Assembly (NCBI RefSeq): GCF_024808255.1
Contig: NZ_JANTYS010000008.1
Coordinates: 62,001-126,000 of the forward strand
Reading direction: 5' to 3'
Length of the DNA: 64,000 bases
Source of the DNA: Mucilaginibacter dorajii
GTDB lineage: Bacteria > Bacteroidota > Bacteroidia > Sphingobacteriales > Sphingobacteriaceae
The translations under genes and the position numbers were made by a program. A model generated the notes under the pieces. The model had not been told where the DNA came from. It did no database searches and saw only the letters and a program-made list of their open reading frames with translations. This document shows, one piece after another, positions 17,337-24,394 of the stretch (position 1 is the first letter of the stretch; the number at the start of each line of letters is the position of its first letter).

Positions 17337-17870
17337 ATGACCTCCAGCCCCGATAAAAGCCTATCTCCAGAGGAGGTAAAGTTTGAAGATGCCCACCTCA
17401 AAAAAATATTCCTTGAACATTTAAACAGTATTTATTGCGGTAAGCAACATCTCATTCACTTTTTTGAAGAGATAAAAACACTGGCAACGTTACAGTATTT
17501 AAAAGATGCGATACAGGAATGCTGCGATGATGCCCGGAGCCAGATCCAACATATGGACGGGATATTTAAAGCTATAGGCGAAGACCAATCGCAGATAAGT
17601 GTACTCGGTATGAAGGCAATGACGCTGGAGGCCTATATAACCGCCATCCGGTCGGGCAAAACGCCGATAGAACGCGATGTTTTTATTGTGTTTTACCTGC
17701 AATTGGTTGAAGGGATTGAGGTAACTTATTTTAAAGTATTGAAAAACCTGGCCAAGACTGTAGGGTATAGCAATACCTTTTTGGATAAACCATTTAACCA
17801 GGCGGTAGAGGACAAGCTGATGTTTGAGGGGATCTATAAAGCGTATATCAGCACGCCAGTGGCCGAATGA
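17337..17870 (+). CDS. Ferritin-like DUF892 (YciE/YciF-type) protein
   Basis: 177 residues from the ATG at 17337; a GTG one codon earlier is also possible. It is all helical, with LKKIFLEHLNSIYCGKQHLIHFFEEI, AIQECCDDARSQIQHMDGIF and a later YLQLVEGIEVTYFKVL. These are the spaced Glu/His pattern of a ferritin-like four-helix bundle, as in E. coli YciF (stress-induced, DUF892). Metal binding is plausible, function unproven. No operon partner: truA follows at 60 nt but carries its own promoter box. Confidence 0.7.
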   Translation: MTSSPDKSLSPEEVKFEDAHLKKIFLEHLNSIYCGKQHLIHFFEEIKTLATLQYLKDAIQECCDDARSQIQHMDGIFKAIGEDQSQISVLGMKAMTLEAYITAIRSGKTPIERDVFIVFYLQLVEGIEVTYFKVLKNLAKTVGYSNTFLDKPFNQAVEDKLMFEGIYKAYISTPVAE

Positions 17871-17918
17871 AGATTTAACTTTGACCAAATTATGAATACT
17901 GGGTGCCGCCATAATAAC

Positions 17919-17926
17919 TAACTTTG
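17919..17926 (+). promoter_or_regulatory. Bacteroidetes -7 box just before truA
   Basis: TAACTTTG matches TAnnTTTG exactly and ends 4 nt before the GTG start, so the transcript should begin at or next to the start codon. No convincing -33 TTG was found. Confidence 0.5.
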
Positions 17927-17930
17927 CCGC

Positions 17931-18797
17931 GTGACGGGTAAACAACGCTACTTTATTGAACTCGCTTATGATGGTACCAACTATCATGGCTGGCAAATAC
18001 AACAAAATGCCATTAGTGTGCAAGAGGTATTAAACAAAGCGCTTGCTACTGTTTTACGTCAACCCATTGAAACCACCGGTTGTGGCCGCACGGATACCGG
18101 CGTGCATGCCAAAGAGTTTTTTGCCCATTTTGATGCTGAAGAGGTTCATGGTTCATTGTTAATAGATCATAGTAGGAAGGAAGATGTTAATAGTTCATTG
18201 ATCATAGATCATAGGAAGAACGCAGAAGGTGCATCAGAAGCCTCTGCCATGAACTATGAACCATCAACCATGAACCCGCAGCTCAACAACAAAATCCGCG
18301 GCCTTAATGCCATTCTTCCGCCGGATATCGCAATAAAAAATATTATCCCTGTTCATGCCGACGCGCATGCAAGGTTTGATGCCACGCTACGGTCATACCA
18401 GTACCATGTGCATTTTAATAAAGATCCTTTTTTACAAGGTGGTTCATGGATGCTGCGCGATGTGCCGGATATCGATTTGATGAACCAGGCCGCGGCTATG
18501 ATGCTGGATTATATTGATTTTAGCTGTTTCAGCAAATCAAATACCCAGGTAAAAACCAATAACTGCAAGATAAGCAGGGCAGAGTGGCTGCTAACGGAGC
18601 AAGGCATGGTTTTCCATATTTCGGCAGATAGGTTTCTGCGCAACATGGTGCGGGCTATAGTTGGCACGCTAATGATGGTAGGCAAACACGAAATACCACC
18701 CGAAGCAGTAAAAGAGATCATTGAAAGTAAAAACCGCTCAAACGCCGGCATGAGTGTACCGGCGTGTGGGTTGTATTTAACGGAAGTTAGGTATTAA
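17931..18797 (+). CDS. truA: tRNA pseudouridine(38-40) synthase TruA with an in-frame repeat insertion
   Basis: 288 residues against about 245-265 for the family. TruA makes pseudouridine at positions 38-40 of the tRNA anticodon arm. The catalytic Asp is in GCGRTDTGVHA. Other family blocks are IELAYDGTNYHGWQIQ, ARFDATLRSYQY, DFSCFSKS and FLRNMVRAIVGTL. Between AHFDAEE and LNNKIRGLNAILP about 45 extra residues (roughly 72-116) are encoded by an inverted pair of heptanucleotide arrays, plus spacer. The core is otherwise intact, so activity is likely. The insert lies in a loop between conserved blocks. Start is GTG at 17931, needed to include the first beta strand. Confidence 0.9.
   Translation: MTGKQRYFIELAYDGTNYHGWQIQQNAISVQEVLNKALATVLRQPIETTGCGRTDTGVHAKEFFAHFDAEEVHGSLLIDHSRKEDVNSSLIIDHRKNAEGASEASAMNYEPSTMNPQLNNKIRGLNAILPPDIAIKNIIPVHADAHARFDATLRSYQYHVHFNKDPFLQGGSWMLRDVPDIDLMNQAAAMMLDYIDFSCFSKSNTQVKTNNCKISRAEWLLTEQGMVFHISADRFLRNMVRAIVGTLMMVGKHEIPPEAVKEIIESKNRSNAGMSVPACGLYLTEVRY
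18144..18275 (+). repeat. Heptanucleotide array read in frame inside truA
   Basis: Left arm from 18144: gttcatg, gttcatt, gttaata, gatcata. A second block from 18186: gttaata, gttcatt, gatcata, gatcata. Right arm from 18248: catgaac, tatgaac, catcaac, catgaac, the complement of the left-arm words. Reading frame is kept throughout. Confidence 0.85.
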
Positions 18798-18799
18798 GC

Positions 18800-18829
18800 C
18801 CAGGCCCCCTAACCCCCTGAAGGGGGAAC
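18800..18829 (-). repeat. GGCT-type stem-loop copy after truA
   Basis: It reads ggccccctaaccccctgaag then ggggaac on the plus strand. On the minus strand this is a CCCCCTTCAGGGGG stem with tail ttagggggcc pointing at the truA 3' end, which stops 3 nt before it. It forms an inverted pair with the copy at 18939 across the ABC transporter promoter and start. Confidence 0.75.
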
Positions 18830-18865
18830 AAAAGGTTGGCGGAACAAAATTTATAACTTATATTC

Positions 18866-18873
18866 TATCTTTG
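18866..18873 (+). promoter_or_regulatory. -7 box before the ABC transporter
   Basis: TATCTTTG, an exact TAnnTTTG match, ends 5 nt before the GTG start at 18879. Confidence 0.5.
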
Positions 18874-18878
18874 AATAA

Positions 18879-20804
18879 GTGAATAAGAATAAACAAGAGA
18901 CTGAAAAAAAAGCAGACCATACTGCTAATCAAAAAGCTCCCCCTTCAGGGGGCGGGGGGGGCTCTGCAGGGGGCACCGTTACCGGGAAGGCGCTTGATTG
19001 GAAATTGTTAAAACGGGTGATGCATTATGTAAAACCCTATAATACCACTTTTATAATAGCCGGTTTTTTGACTGTTTTTTTAGCGGTTAGCGCCCTGTTA
19101 CAACCTATTCTTATTCAACATACATTGGATGTTGATATCCTGAATGATAATTACGATGGCCTGGTTTTTATGGTCGGGCTAATGGTAGCACAGCTGTTTA
19201 TTCAAACCATTGCCCAATATTATCAAACTTATCTCACCAATTCCCTTGGGCAATCCGTAATTCGCGATCTGAGGATCGATATTTTTAATCATATCACCAG
19301 TTTGCGTTTAAAATATTTTGATCGTACACCTATCGGGATGCTTATTACCCGCACGGTATCTGACCTGGAAACCATTGCCGATATATTTTCAGAAGGCCTG
19401 ATCTCTATTATGGGCGATATGCTATTGGTAGTTGCTGTGGTTGGTTTAATGCTGTTTAAAGATTGGAAACTGGCGCTCATTACGCTTATCCCAATGCCTT
19501 TCCTGTTTGCTTCAACTTATGTTTTTAAAGAGGCTATTAAATCATCGTTCCAGGAAGTGCGTACACAGGTAGCGCAACTGAATACCTTTTTGGCCGAGCA
19601 TATCTCGGGTATCAGCGTTATTCAGCTTTTTGCGCGGGAAGACCAGGAGATGCGCAAGTTTAAGTCTGTTAACCTGAAATACCGCGATGCCAACATCCGC
19701 TCCAATTGGTACTATTCCATATTTTTCCCGGTTGTAGAGATCTTGTTTGCTATTTGCATGGGCCTGCTGGTTTGGTATGGTTGTAAACGGATGCTGTCGG
19801 ATAGTCAGCAAATGGCTTTAACCACATCGGGCAAGGGAATTACGCCCGGGTTGATAACCAGTTTTATTGTGTTGTTGAATATGCTTTTCCGCCCCATCCG
19901 TCAGCTGGCCGATAAATTTAATACCCTGCAAATGGGCATGGTGGGTGCCGATAGGATTTTTAAAGTATTAGATACTGATGAGGTTGCTGTTGATAACGGA
20001 ACGCTGAAAACCGGCAGGCTACAGGGCGAAATTCAATTCGACAAAGTTTGGTTTGCCTATAACGACGAAAACTGGGTGCTTAAAGACATTAGCTTTCATG
20101 TAAAGCCCGGCGAAACGCTGGCATTGGTTGGCGCTACCGGCGCGGGCAAATCATCAACCATTAATATTCTTAACCGCTTTTATGAAATAGGGAAGGGCAG
20201 TGCCAAAGTTGATGGTCGCGATATCAGGGAATACGAGGTTGAATTTTTGCGTTCGCAGATTGCTACCGTAATACAGGATGTTTTTTTATTTACCGATACC
20301 ATCGCTAACAACATCAGCCTGAATAATGAACTGATCACGCGTGAGCAAATTATTGCTGCGGCAAAAGATGTTGGCGCGCATGAATTTATTGAACGCCTAC
20401 CCGGCGGCTATGATTATAATGTAATGGAAAGGGGATCGACCTTATCGGCAGGGCAGGCTCAGTTGATCTCCTTTATCCGGGCGCTGGTATATAACCCCGC
20501 TATTTTGGTTTTGGACGAGGCCACCTCATCGGTTGATACTGAAACCGAGATCCTGATACAGAATGCTATCAATAAACTGATGCAGGGCCGCACGGCTATT
20601 GTAATAGCCCACCGCCTGTCAACCATCCAAAATGCCGACCGCATTATTGTACTTGATCATGGCGAGATCATGGAAATGGGCACCCACCAGGAACTTCTCA
20701 AAATAGAGCATGGCCACTATCGGAAGTTGTATGACCTGCAGTTTAACTCGGCGGGGATAGCGAGAGAGCCTCTCCCTGCCCTCTCCAAAGGAGAGGGTTC
20801 TTGA
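18879..20804 (+). CDS. ABC exporter, fused permease and ATPase
   Basis: 641 residues. An N-terminal extension of about 40 polar residues is followed by six predicted helices (about 60-340) and an ABC domain with Walker A GATGAGKSS near 430, Q-loop VIQDVF, a signature that reads STLSAGQAQ (canonical LSGGQ), Walker B ILVLDEATSSVD and H-loop AHRLST. The layout matches MsbA-like half-transporters that work as dimers to export lipids or drugs; substrate unknown. Two unusual ends: residues with APPSGGGGGSAGG are encoded by a GC-rich stem-loop, and the C-terminal REPLPALSKGEGS by another copy, with the stop codon inside a further inverted-repeat element. GTG start, next to a promoter box. Confidence 0.88.
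   Translation: MNKNKQETEKKADHTANQKAPPSGGGGGSAGGTVTGKALDWKLLKRVMHYVKPYNTTFIIAGFLTVFLAVSALLQPILIQHTLDVDILNDNYDGLVFMVGLMVAQLFIQTIAQYYQTYLTNSLGQSVIRDLRIDIFNHITSLRLKYFDRTPIGMLITRTVSDLETIADIFSEGLISIMGDMLLVVAVVGLMLFKDWKLALITLIPMPFLFASTYVFKEAIKSSFQEVRTQVAQLNTFLAEHISGISVIQLFAREDQEMRKFKSVNLKYRDANIRSNWYYSIFFPVVEILFAICMGLLVWYGCKRMLSDSQQMALTTSGKGITPGLITSFIVLLNMLFRPIRQLADKFNTLQMGMVGADRIFKVLDTDEVAVDNGTLKTGRLQGEIQFDKVWFAYNDENWVLKDISFHVKPGETLALVGATGAGKSSTINILNRFYEIGKGSAKVDGRDIREYEVEFLRSQIATVIQDVFLFTDTIANNISLNNELITREQIIAAAKDVGAHEFIERLPGGYDYNVMERGSTLSAGQAQLISFIRALVYNPAILVLDEATSSVDTETEILIQNAINKLMQGRTAIVIAHRLSTIQNADRIIVLDHGEIMEMGTHQELLKIEHGHYRKLYDLQFNSAGIAREPLPALSKGEGS
18939..18967 (+). repeat. GGCT-tailed stem-loop inside the ABC transporter coding region
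   Basis: A cccccttcaggggg stem with a G-rich tail ending ggct at 18960-18963 is translated as PPSGGGGGS within the N-terminal extension. It is the inverted partner of the copy at 18800. Confidence 0.75.
20766..20801 (-). repeat. GGCT-type stem-loop encoding the ABC transporter C-terminus
   Basis: The plus strand has agcctctccctgccctctcc followed by aaaggagagggttc. Read in the reverse direction it is a CCCTCTCC/GGAGAGGG stem with a tail ending in GGCT that points into the transporter gene. Confidence 0.75.
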
Positions 20805-20877
20805 TTTGCGTGGTTATCCACCCGCAAAATCAAAAGACATTTCCAATATAAAGCGTCCACCGCCACGCAAATCAAAA
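20802..20877. mobile_element. Tiny element with 13-bp terminal inverted repeats
   Basis: The left end ttgatttgcgtgg at about 20802 is the reverse complement of the right end ccacgcaaatcaa at about 20863-20875. The ends can be extended through tccac/gtgga with a small offset. It contains no gene. It lies between two facing GGCT-type stem-loops. The left end supplies the TGA stop of the ABC transporter. Confidence 0.55.
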
Positions 20878-20878
20878 G

Positions 20879-20911
20879 TCCTCTCCTGTGGAGAGGATTT
20901 AGGTGAGGCTA
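20879..20911 (+). repeat. GGCT-tailed stem-loop, copy facing the small ORF
   Basis: Stem gtcctctcc/ggagagga with tail tttaggtgaggct. Read backwards, the tail gives the final Ser-Leu-Thr and TAA of the minus-strand small protein at 20899. Confidence 0.75.
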
Positions 20912-21096
20912 TCTCCAGAATGTACCGGTTGCTCTTCTTTTTCGTGTTTTTTGGCTATATCGCCGCCGTGTGGTTCATTGGCTTTGTATTGCTTATCCTG
21001 CTTTTTAACCTTGCTTTTGCCGCCGTTGTCTGTTGGCCTGTCGGTTGGTGTATCCGATGGGGATTGTTTCTGTTTGTTGTTTGCTGGCTTTGTCAT
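20899..21096 (-). CDS. Possible small, highly hydrophilic protein
   Basis: 65 residues, starting MTKPANNKQKQSPSD and rich in Lys, Asp, Pro and Thr, with no hydrophobic stretch. Its last residues and stop come from a GGCT-tailed repeat. The opposite strand is also open (a frame from 20806 with a hydrophobic mid-part) but is less convincing because it starts inside repeats. Disordered basic proteins of this size are common in the family, but I cannot name this one. Nothing else is coded between 20805 and 21881. Confidence 0.45.
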   Translation of the reverse strand: MTKPANNKQKQSPSDTPTDRPTDNGGKSKVKKQDKQYKANEPHGGDIAKKHEKEEQPVHSGDSLT

Positions 21097-21133
21097 GTTG
21101 ATATAACATGGAGCATAATGGATTGTTTATACT

Positions 21134-21680
21134 GTCTGAACCGGAATTACGGAATTAATAGAATTTATGGAATATGGCTGATGAGAGCTGAAGGAAATCG
21201 ATTTTCATATTTTACTTTATTTTCTCACAAGCAGAGCGTCGCGTAAACACTAAGTTTAATTGCCTGTAAGGTAGGTTACAGTAATTTTATGATTTTTTTT
21301 CAATCACATTTTAATTTGGTGCTACAGCGTAAACGCATCTAATTGGGTTAACATAACTTAACATATTTTAGATAAAATACATATTAATTATCTTATAATC
21401 AATGTTTTGTATTTTTTCATGGTTAACACTAAATTGATTTATGGTGCAATTTAGGCGCATCCAATATTTGTGCCTGTTGTTGGCCAATACAAGTCCCTTC
21501 GATCCTGGATCATTCGTGAAATTCGATTGAATTTTAACCGGGTCGGCGGCTATTCGTGTCTGACTCAAAAAAAGGTGCCTTAAGATAACACGAATACATT
21601 ACCTATGGGTAAAAGCGACTTCCCTGGTGAGGGATGCGTCATTATGGAAATTTTAATAATTCTTTAATTCCGGTTCAGAC
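21134..21680. mobile_element. About 547-bp element bounded by 34-bp imperfect inverted repeats
   Basis: The left end 21134-21167 begins gtctgaaccggaatta. The right end 21647-21680 ends taattccggttcagac, its reverse complement, and pairing continues inward through gaattaat/ttaataat and aattta/gaaatt with a few mismatches. The interior is AT-rich, without a credible gene (a 66-codon minus frame at 21368 has no supporting feature). It may be a non-autonomous relic or a pair of independent repeats. Confidence 0.5.
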
Positions 21681-21789
21681 CAATTCGTTAATAAATGTTA
21701 AAACCTGCACGCTATTACACTATTAAGCATTATTTATAACTAATAAACTTTTACCTTTAAGGCGTGTTTCTTAATTTCGCACAAATATA

Positions 21790-21881
21790 GATGTGAGATA
21801 TGAGATGTGAGATGTGAGACAAGCTTCAAAGCGGGGCTGTTTTCATTTCAAATCTCAAATCTCATATCTCAAATCTGAGAT
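21790..21881. repeat. Facing heptanucleotide arrays ending at the ftsX start codon
   Basis: Left arm 21790-21817: gatgtga, gatatga, gatgtga, gatgtga. Right arm 21848-21875: tcaaatc, tcaaatc, tcatatc, tcaaatc, followed by tgagat. The arms can pair into a long imperfect hairpin. The ftsX ATG (21882) lies in the next partial word, gagatatgg. Confidence 0.85.
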
Positions 21882-22760
21882 ATGGAAGAATTTGAAGCAA
21901 GTGCATCGGCAAAAAAAACCAAAACCATTTACATTTCAACTGTATTTGGTATTGCAATGGTGTTGTTAATGGTTGGTTTACTGGGCTTATTACTGGTTGA
22001 TGCCAATAACATTTCGCGCTATGTGAAAGAAAATATTGTACTGAATATTTTTGTTGACGATGCCGCCCATGAAACCGATGTATTGCAGTTGCAGAAACAA
22101 TTGGATGCCAATGTAATGGTTAAGCAAACGCAATACGTAAGTAAAGAGCTTGCCGCGCGTAACCTGCAAAAAGACCTGGGCGAAGATTTTGTAAAGTTCC
22201 TGGGGTATAACCCGCTATCGCAATCATTAGATATTTACCTGAAGGCAGATTATGCCAATAATAAGGATATAGAAAAATTTAAAGCCGAACTGCTTAAAAA
22301 CCCCTTGGTTAAAGAAGTTAAATACCAGCAATCACTGGTTGATAGGATGAACGAGAACGTGAAGGCGATCAGTTTGATCATCCTTACGTTCGCGGGCATC
22401 TTTGTGATCCTATCGGTCGCGCTTATAAATAATACCATTCGTTTGGCCATTTATTCGCAAAGGTTTCTGATCAAATCTATGCAGCTGGTAGGTGCAACCA
22501 AGGGTTTTATCCGCAAGCCGTTTTTACTGTATGGCATCTGGCATGGTTTGTTAGGCGGCCTGATCGCTGTTATTCTGCTTATAGGTACTTTATACGTGGC
22601 CTACCAAAATATTCCTGAACTGGTATTCCTGCAAAACTATACCGAATTTGGCATCGTATTTTTAGGGGTTGTTGGCCTGGGTATTTTCATATCCGGCTTT
22701 AGCACCTTCCTGGCAGTTAACAAGTTTTTACGGTTAAAAATATACGACCTATATAGATAG
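21882..22760 (+). CDS. ftsX: Cell-division ABC-transporter-like permease FtsX
   Basis: 292 residues. Cytoplasmic N-terminus, helix 1 (about 17-38), a periplasmic domain with NIVLNIFVDDAAHETDV and EFKAELLKNPLVKEVKY-like features, then three more helices (about 160-182, 212-236 and 260-280). This is the four-helix FtsX layout. With FtsE it controls peptidoglycan hydrolases at the division septum; ftsE is not adjacent. It is followed by DUF3098, uppP, truB and ribF, an order I recall as conserved in Bacteroidetes. The start is enclosed by a heptad-array hairpin, which could limit ribosome access. Confidence 0.9.
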   Translation: MEEFEASASAKKTKTIYISTVFGIAMVLLMVGLLGLLLVDANNISRYVKENIVLNIFVDDAAHETDVLQLQKQLDANVMVKQTQYVSKELAARNLQKDLGEDFVKFLGYNPLSQSLDIYLKADYANNKDIEKFKAELLKNPLVKEVKYQQSLVDRMNENVKAISLIILTFAGIFVILSVALINNTIRLAIYSQRFLIKSMQLVGATKGFIRKPFLLYGIWHGLLGGLIAVILLIGTLYVAYQNIPELVFLQNYTEFGIVFLGVVGLGIFISGFSTFLAVNKFLRLKIYDLYR

Positions 22761-22880
22761 GTTAAAGGCGAAAGGTTAAAGCTGAAAGGTTTTGATCTTA
22801 AGTCAAAATTCAAAATTTAAAAGTCAAAAATTGATTTGCGGATTCAATCAGTAATTCAATAAATCAGTAATTCAATAATT
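22761..22880. repeat. Three consecutive short-word arrays between ftsX and DUF3098
   Basis: 22761-22795: gttaaag, gcgaaag, gttaaag, ctgaaag, gttttga. 22800-22834: aagtcaa, aattcaa, aatttaa, aagtcaa, aaattga. 22842-22880: 8-base words aattcaat and aaatcagt alternating. Each array has its own words. The first begins at the base after the ftsX stop. Confidence 0.85.
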
Positions 22881-22886
22881 AAAAAA

Positions 22887-23174
22887 ATGGCACAAAAATT
22901 TAAACCAACTACGCCTTTAAAAACATCGGCAACGGCAACTGCTCCAAAAGCTGCAAAAACTATCAGCACCGAGCCTGTGGAGTTTATATTTGACAAAAGC
23001 AATTACAAATTTTTAATCATCAGTGCATTGGTTGTTGCTTTTGGTTTTGTACTGATGTCTGGCACCACAGATATTTACAGCACTACCAAAATTGTTATAG
23101 CGCCGATTGTAGTCTTGGCCGGCTTCGGTTTAGGGTTTTACGCTATTTTAAAAAAGCCGGAAGCAAGCAAATAG
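22887..23174 (+). CDS. DUF3098 family membrane protein
   Basis: 95 residues. A basic Thr/Ala-rich N-terminus is followed by FIFDKSNYKFLIISALVVAF and GFVLMSGTTDIYSTTKIV and a second helix (IAPIVVLAGFGLGFYAI). This matches DUF3098 (PF11297, from memory), two-helix inner-membrane proteins that accompany ftsX and uppP in Bacteroidetes. Function unknown; the position hints at an envelope role. The signature phrases DKSNYK and MSGTTD are intact. Confidence 0.85.
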   Translation: MAQKFKPTTPLKTSATATAPKAAKTISTEPVEFIFDKSNYKFLIISALVVAFGFVLMSGTTDIYSTTKIVIAPIVVLAGFGLGFYAILKKPEASK

Positions 23175-23179
23175 TTTAT

Positions 23180-23312
23180 TGGGTTGATTGAGTGAATGGT
23201 TGATTGGTTTTCCTGATCGACTGTTCTGTTTAAATTGGTTATGTCATCAACTTAATCAACCCAATCCAACCTAATCAACCCAATCCAACTTAATCAACTC
23301 TAAAATCTAACC
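23180..23312. repeat. Inverted pair of short-word arrays upstream of uppP
   Basis: The left part repeats gggttgat and tggttgat type words. The right part (23246-23300) repeats aatcaac and aatccaac words, the opposite strand of the left ones. Period is 8-10 rather than strictly 7. Confidence 0.7.
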
Positions 23313-23328
23313 CATCACCAACCCCTAC

Positions 23329-24132
23329 ATGGATACCGCGAAACTAATACACATTATTGTACTTGCCATAGTTGAAGGAATAACAGAGTTTTTACCGGTT
23401 TCATCAACCGGGCACATGATCATAGCCTCGTCTATCATGGGCATCGCTGCCGATCCGTTTATTAAGCTCTTTACCATTGCTGTGCAACTGGGCGCTATTT
23501 TATCGGTTGTGGTGTTGTATTGGAAAAGATTTTTCCAATCAATCAATTTTTACCTTAAGCTATTGGTTGCCTTTTTACCTGCAGCTTTTTTCGGTTTGCT
23601 TTTCAGTAAAAAGATCGACGCGCTTTTATCAGATGTGTATGTGGTAGGCGTTAGCTTGCTGGTAGGCGGTGTAGTTATATTATTTGTTGATAAATGGTTT
23701 AACAAACCAACTATTAAGGAAGAAAAGGATATAGATTATTTAACCGCTTTAAAAATCGGGTTTTTCCAGTGCCTGGCCATGATCCCCGGTACATCGCGTT
23801 CGGCAGCTACTATTGTTGGTGGTATGTCGCAAAAACTAACCCGTAAAGCAGCTGCTGAATTTTCTTTCTTTTTGGCTGTACCAACCATGTTTGCAGCAAC
23901 CGGTAAAAAACTGTACGACTTTTTTAAAGAAGGAAATACTTTTACCGGCGAAGAAATTAAACTATTAGCTATAGGTAACGTAATTGCTTTTATAGTAGCC
24001 ATGCTGGCCATCAAAACCTTTATTACCTACCTGGAGAAAAAAGGCTTTGTGCTATTTGGCTGGTACCGCATCGTTGTTGGCATCGTGATTATCGGTTTAA
24101 TCCTGAGCGGCCACGATTTGCAGGCGCTTTAA
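23329..24132 (+). CDS. uppP: Undecaprenyl-diphosphatase UppP (BacA)
   Basis: 267 residues, multi-pass inner-membrane enzyme that removes one phosphate from undecaprenyl pyrophosphate so the lipid carrier can be reused for peptidoglycan and other envelope glycans. Both family signatures are visible: [17 protein letters not shown] near residue 15 (catalytic Glu and Ser/His) and [16 protein letters not shown] near 150 with the catalytic Arg. Length is normal. It sits in the ftsX-ribF run, and overproduction of this family is known to confer bacitracin resistance. Confidence 0.95.
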   Translation: MDTAKLIHIIVLAIVEGITEFLPVSSTGHMIIASSIMGIAADPFIKLFTIAVQLGAILSVVVLYWKRFFQSINFYLKLLVAFLPAAFFGLLFSKKIDALLSDVYVVGVSLLVGGVVILFVDKWFNKPTIKEEKDIDYLTALKIGFFQCLAMIPGTSRSAATIVGGMSQKLTRKAAAEFSFFLAVPTMFAATGKKLYDFFKEGNTFTGEEIKLLAIGNVIAFIVAMLAIKTFITYLEKKGFVLFGWYRIVVGIVIIGLILSGHDLQAL

Positions 24133-24180
24133 AAGCCTCCTTTTGTCCAGAATAAGCAACTGCAAGTTAACAACTTGAAA

Positions 24181-24310
24181 GGTTGCACCAGCGGTGCAAA
24201 AGCTTTGTAGCATACGTTAATAAACGTTTTTGCGTGCCGTAGGTACGCTACCCTTGGTTCCGTACCTACGGCACGGTGTCAAATTGTTTTTATTCTACAA
24301 CGCTCTTCCC
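24181..24310. repeat. Complex palindromic repeat between uppP and truB
   Basis: Hairpin gttgcacc/ggtgcaa (24182-24199), acgtta/taaacgt, then a perfect 15-bp stem cgtgccgtaggtacg (24233-24247) with its complement at 24261-24275. It is bracketed by tttgtag and ctacaa. The layout resembles bacterial interspersed mosaic elements. No coding sequence. Confidence 0.75.
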
Positions 24311-24368
24311 CCGATGGGGATAAAAACATCTACTTAAAAATATTAAAAGATTTGGATTGGCTTTTCCC

Positions 24369-24376
24369 TACCTTTG
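24369..24376 (+). promoter_or_regulatory. -7 box upstream of truB
   Basis: TACCTTTG, an exact match to TAnnTTTG, lies 18 nt before the TTG start. Confidence 0.4.
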
Positions 24377-24394
24377 CCGCTTTAAAAGCAATAA

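Noticed and set aside
20806..21246. 146-codon plus-strand frame with a hydrophobic middle
   Set aside because: It starts within repeat sequence with a TTG and has no family signature; the opposite strand has the more natural small protein.
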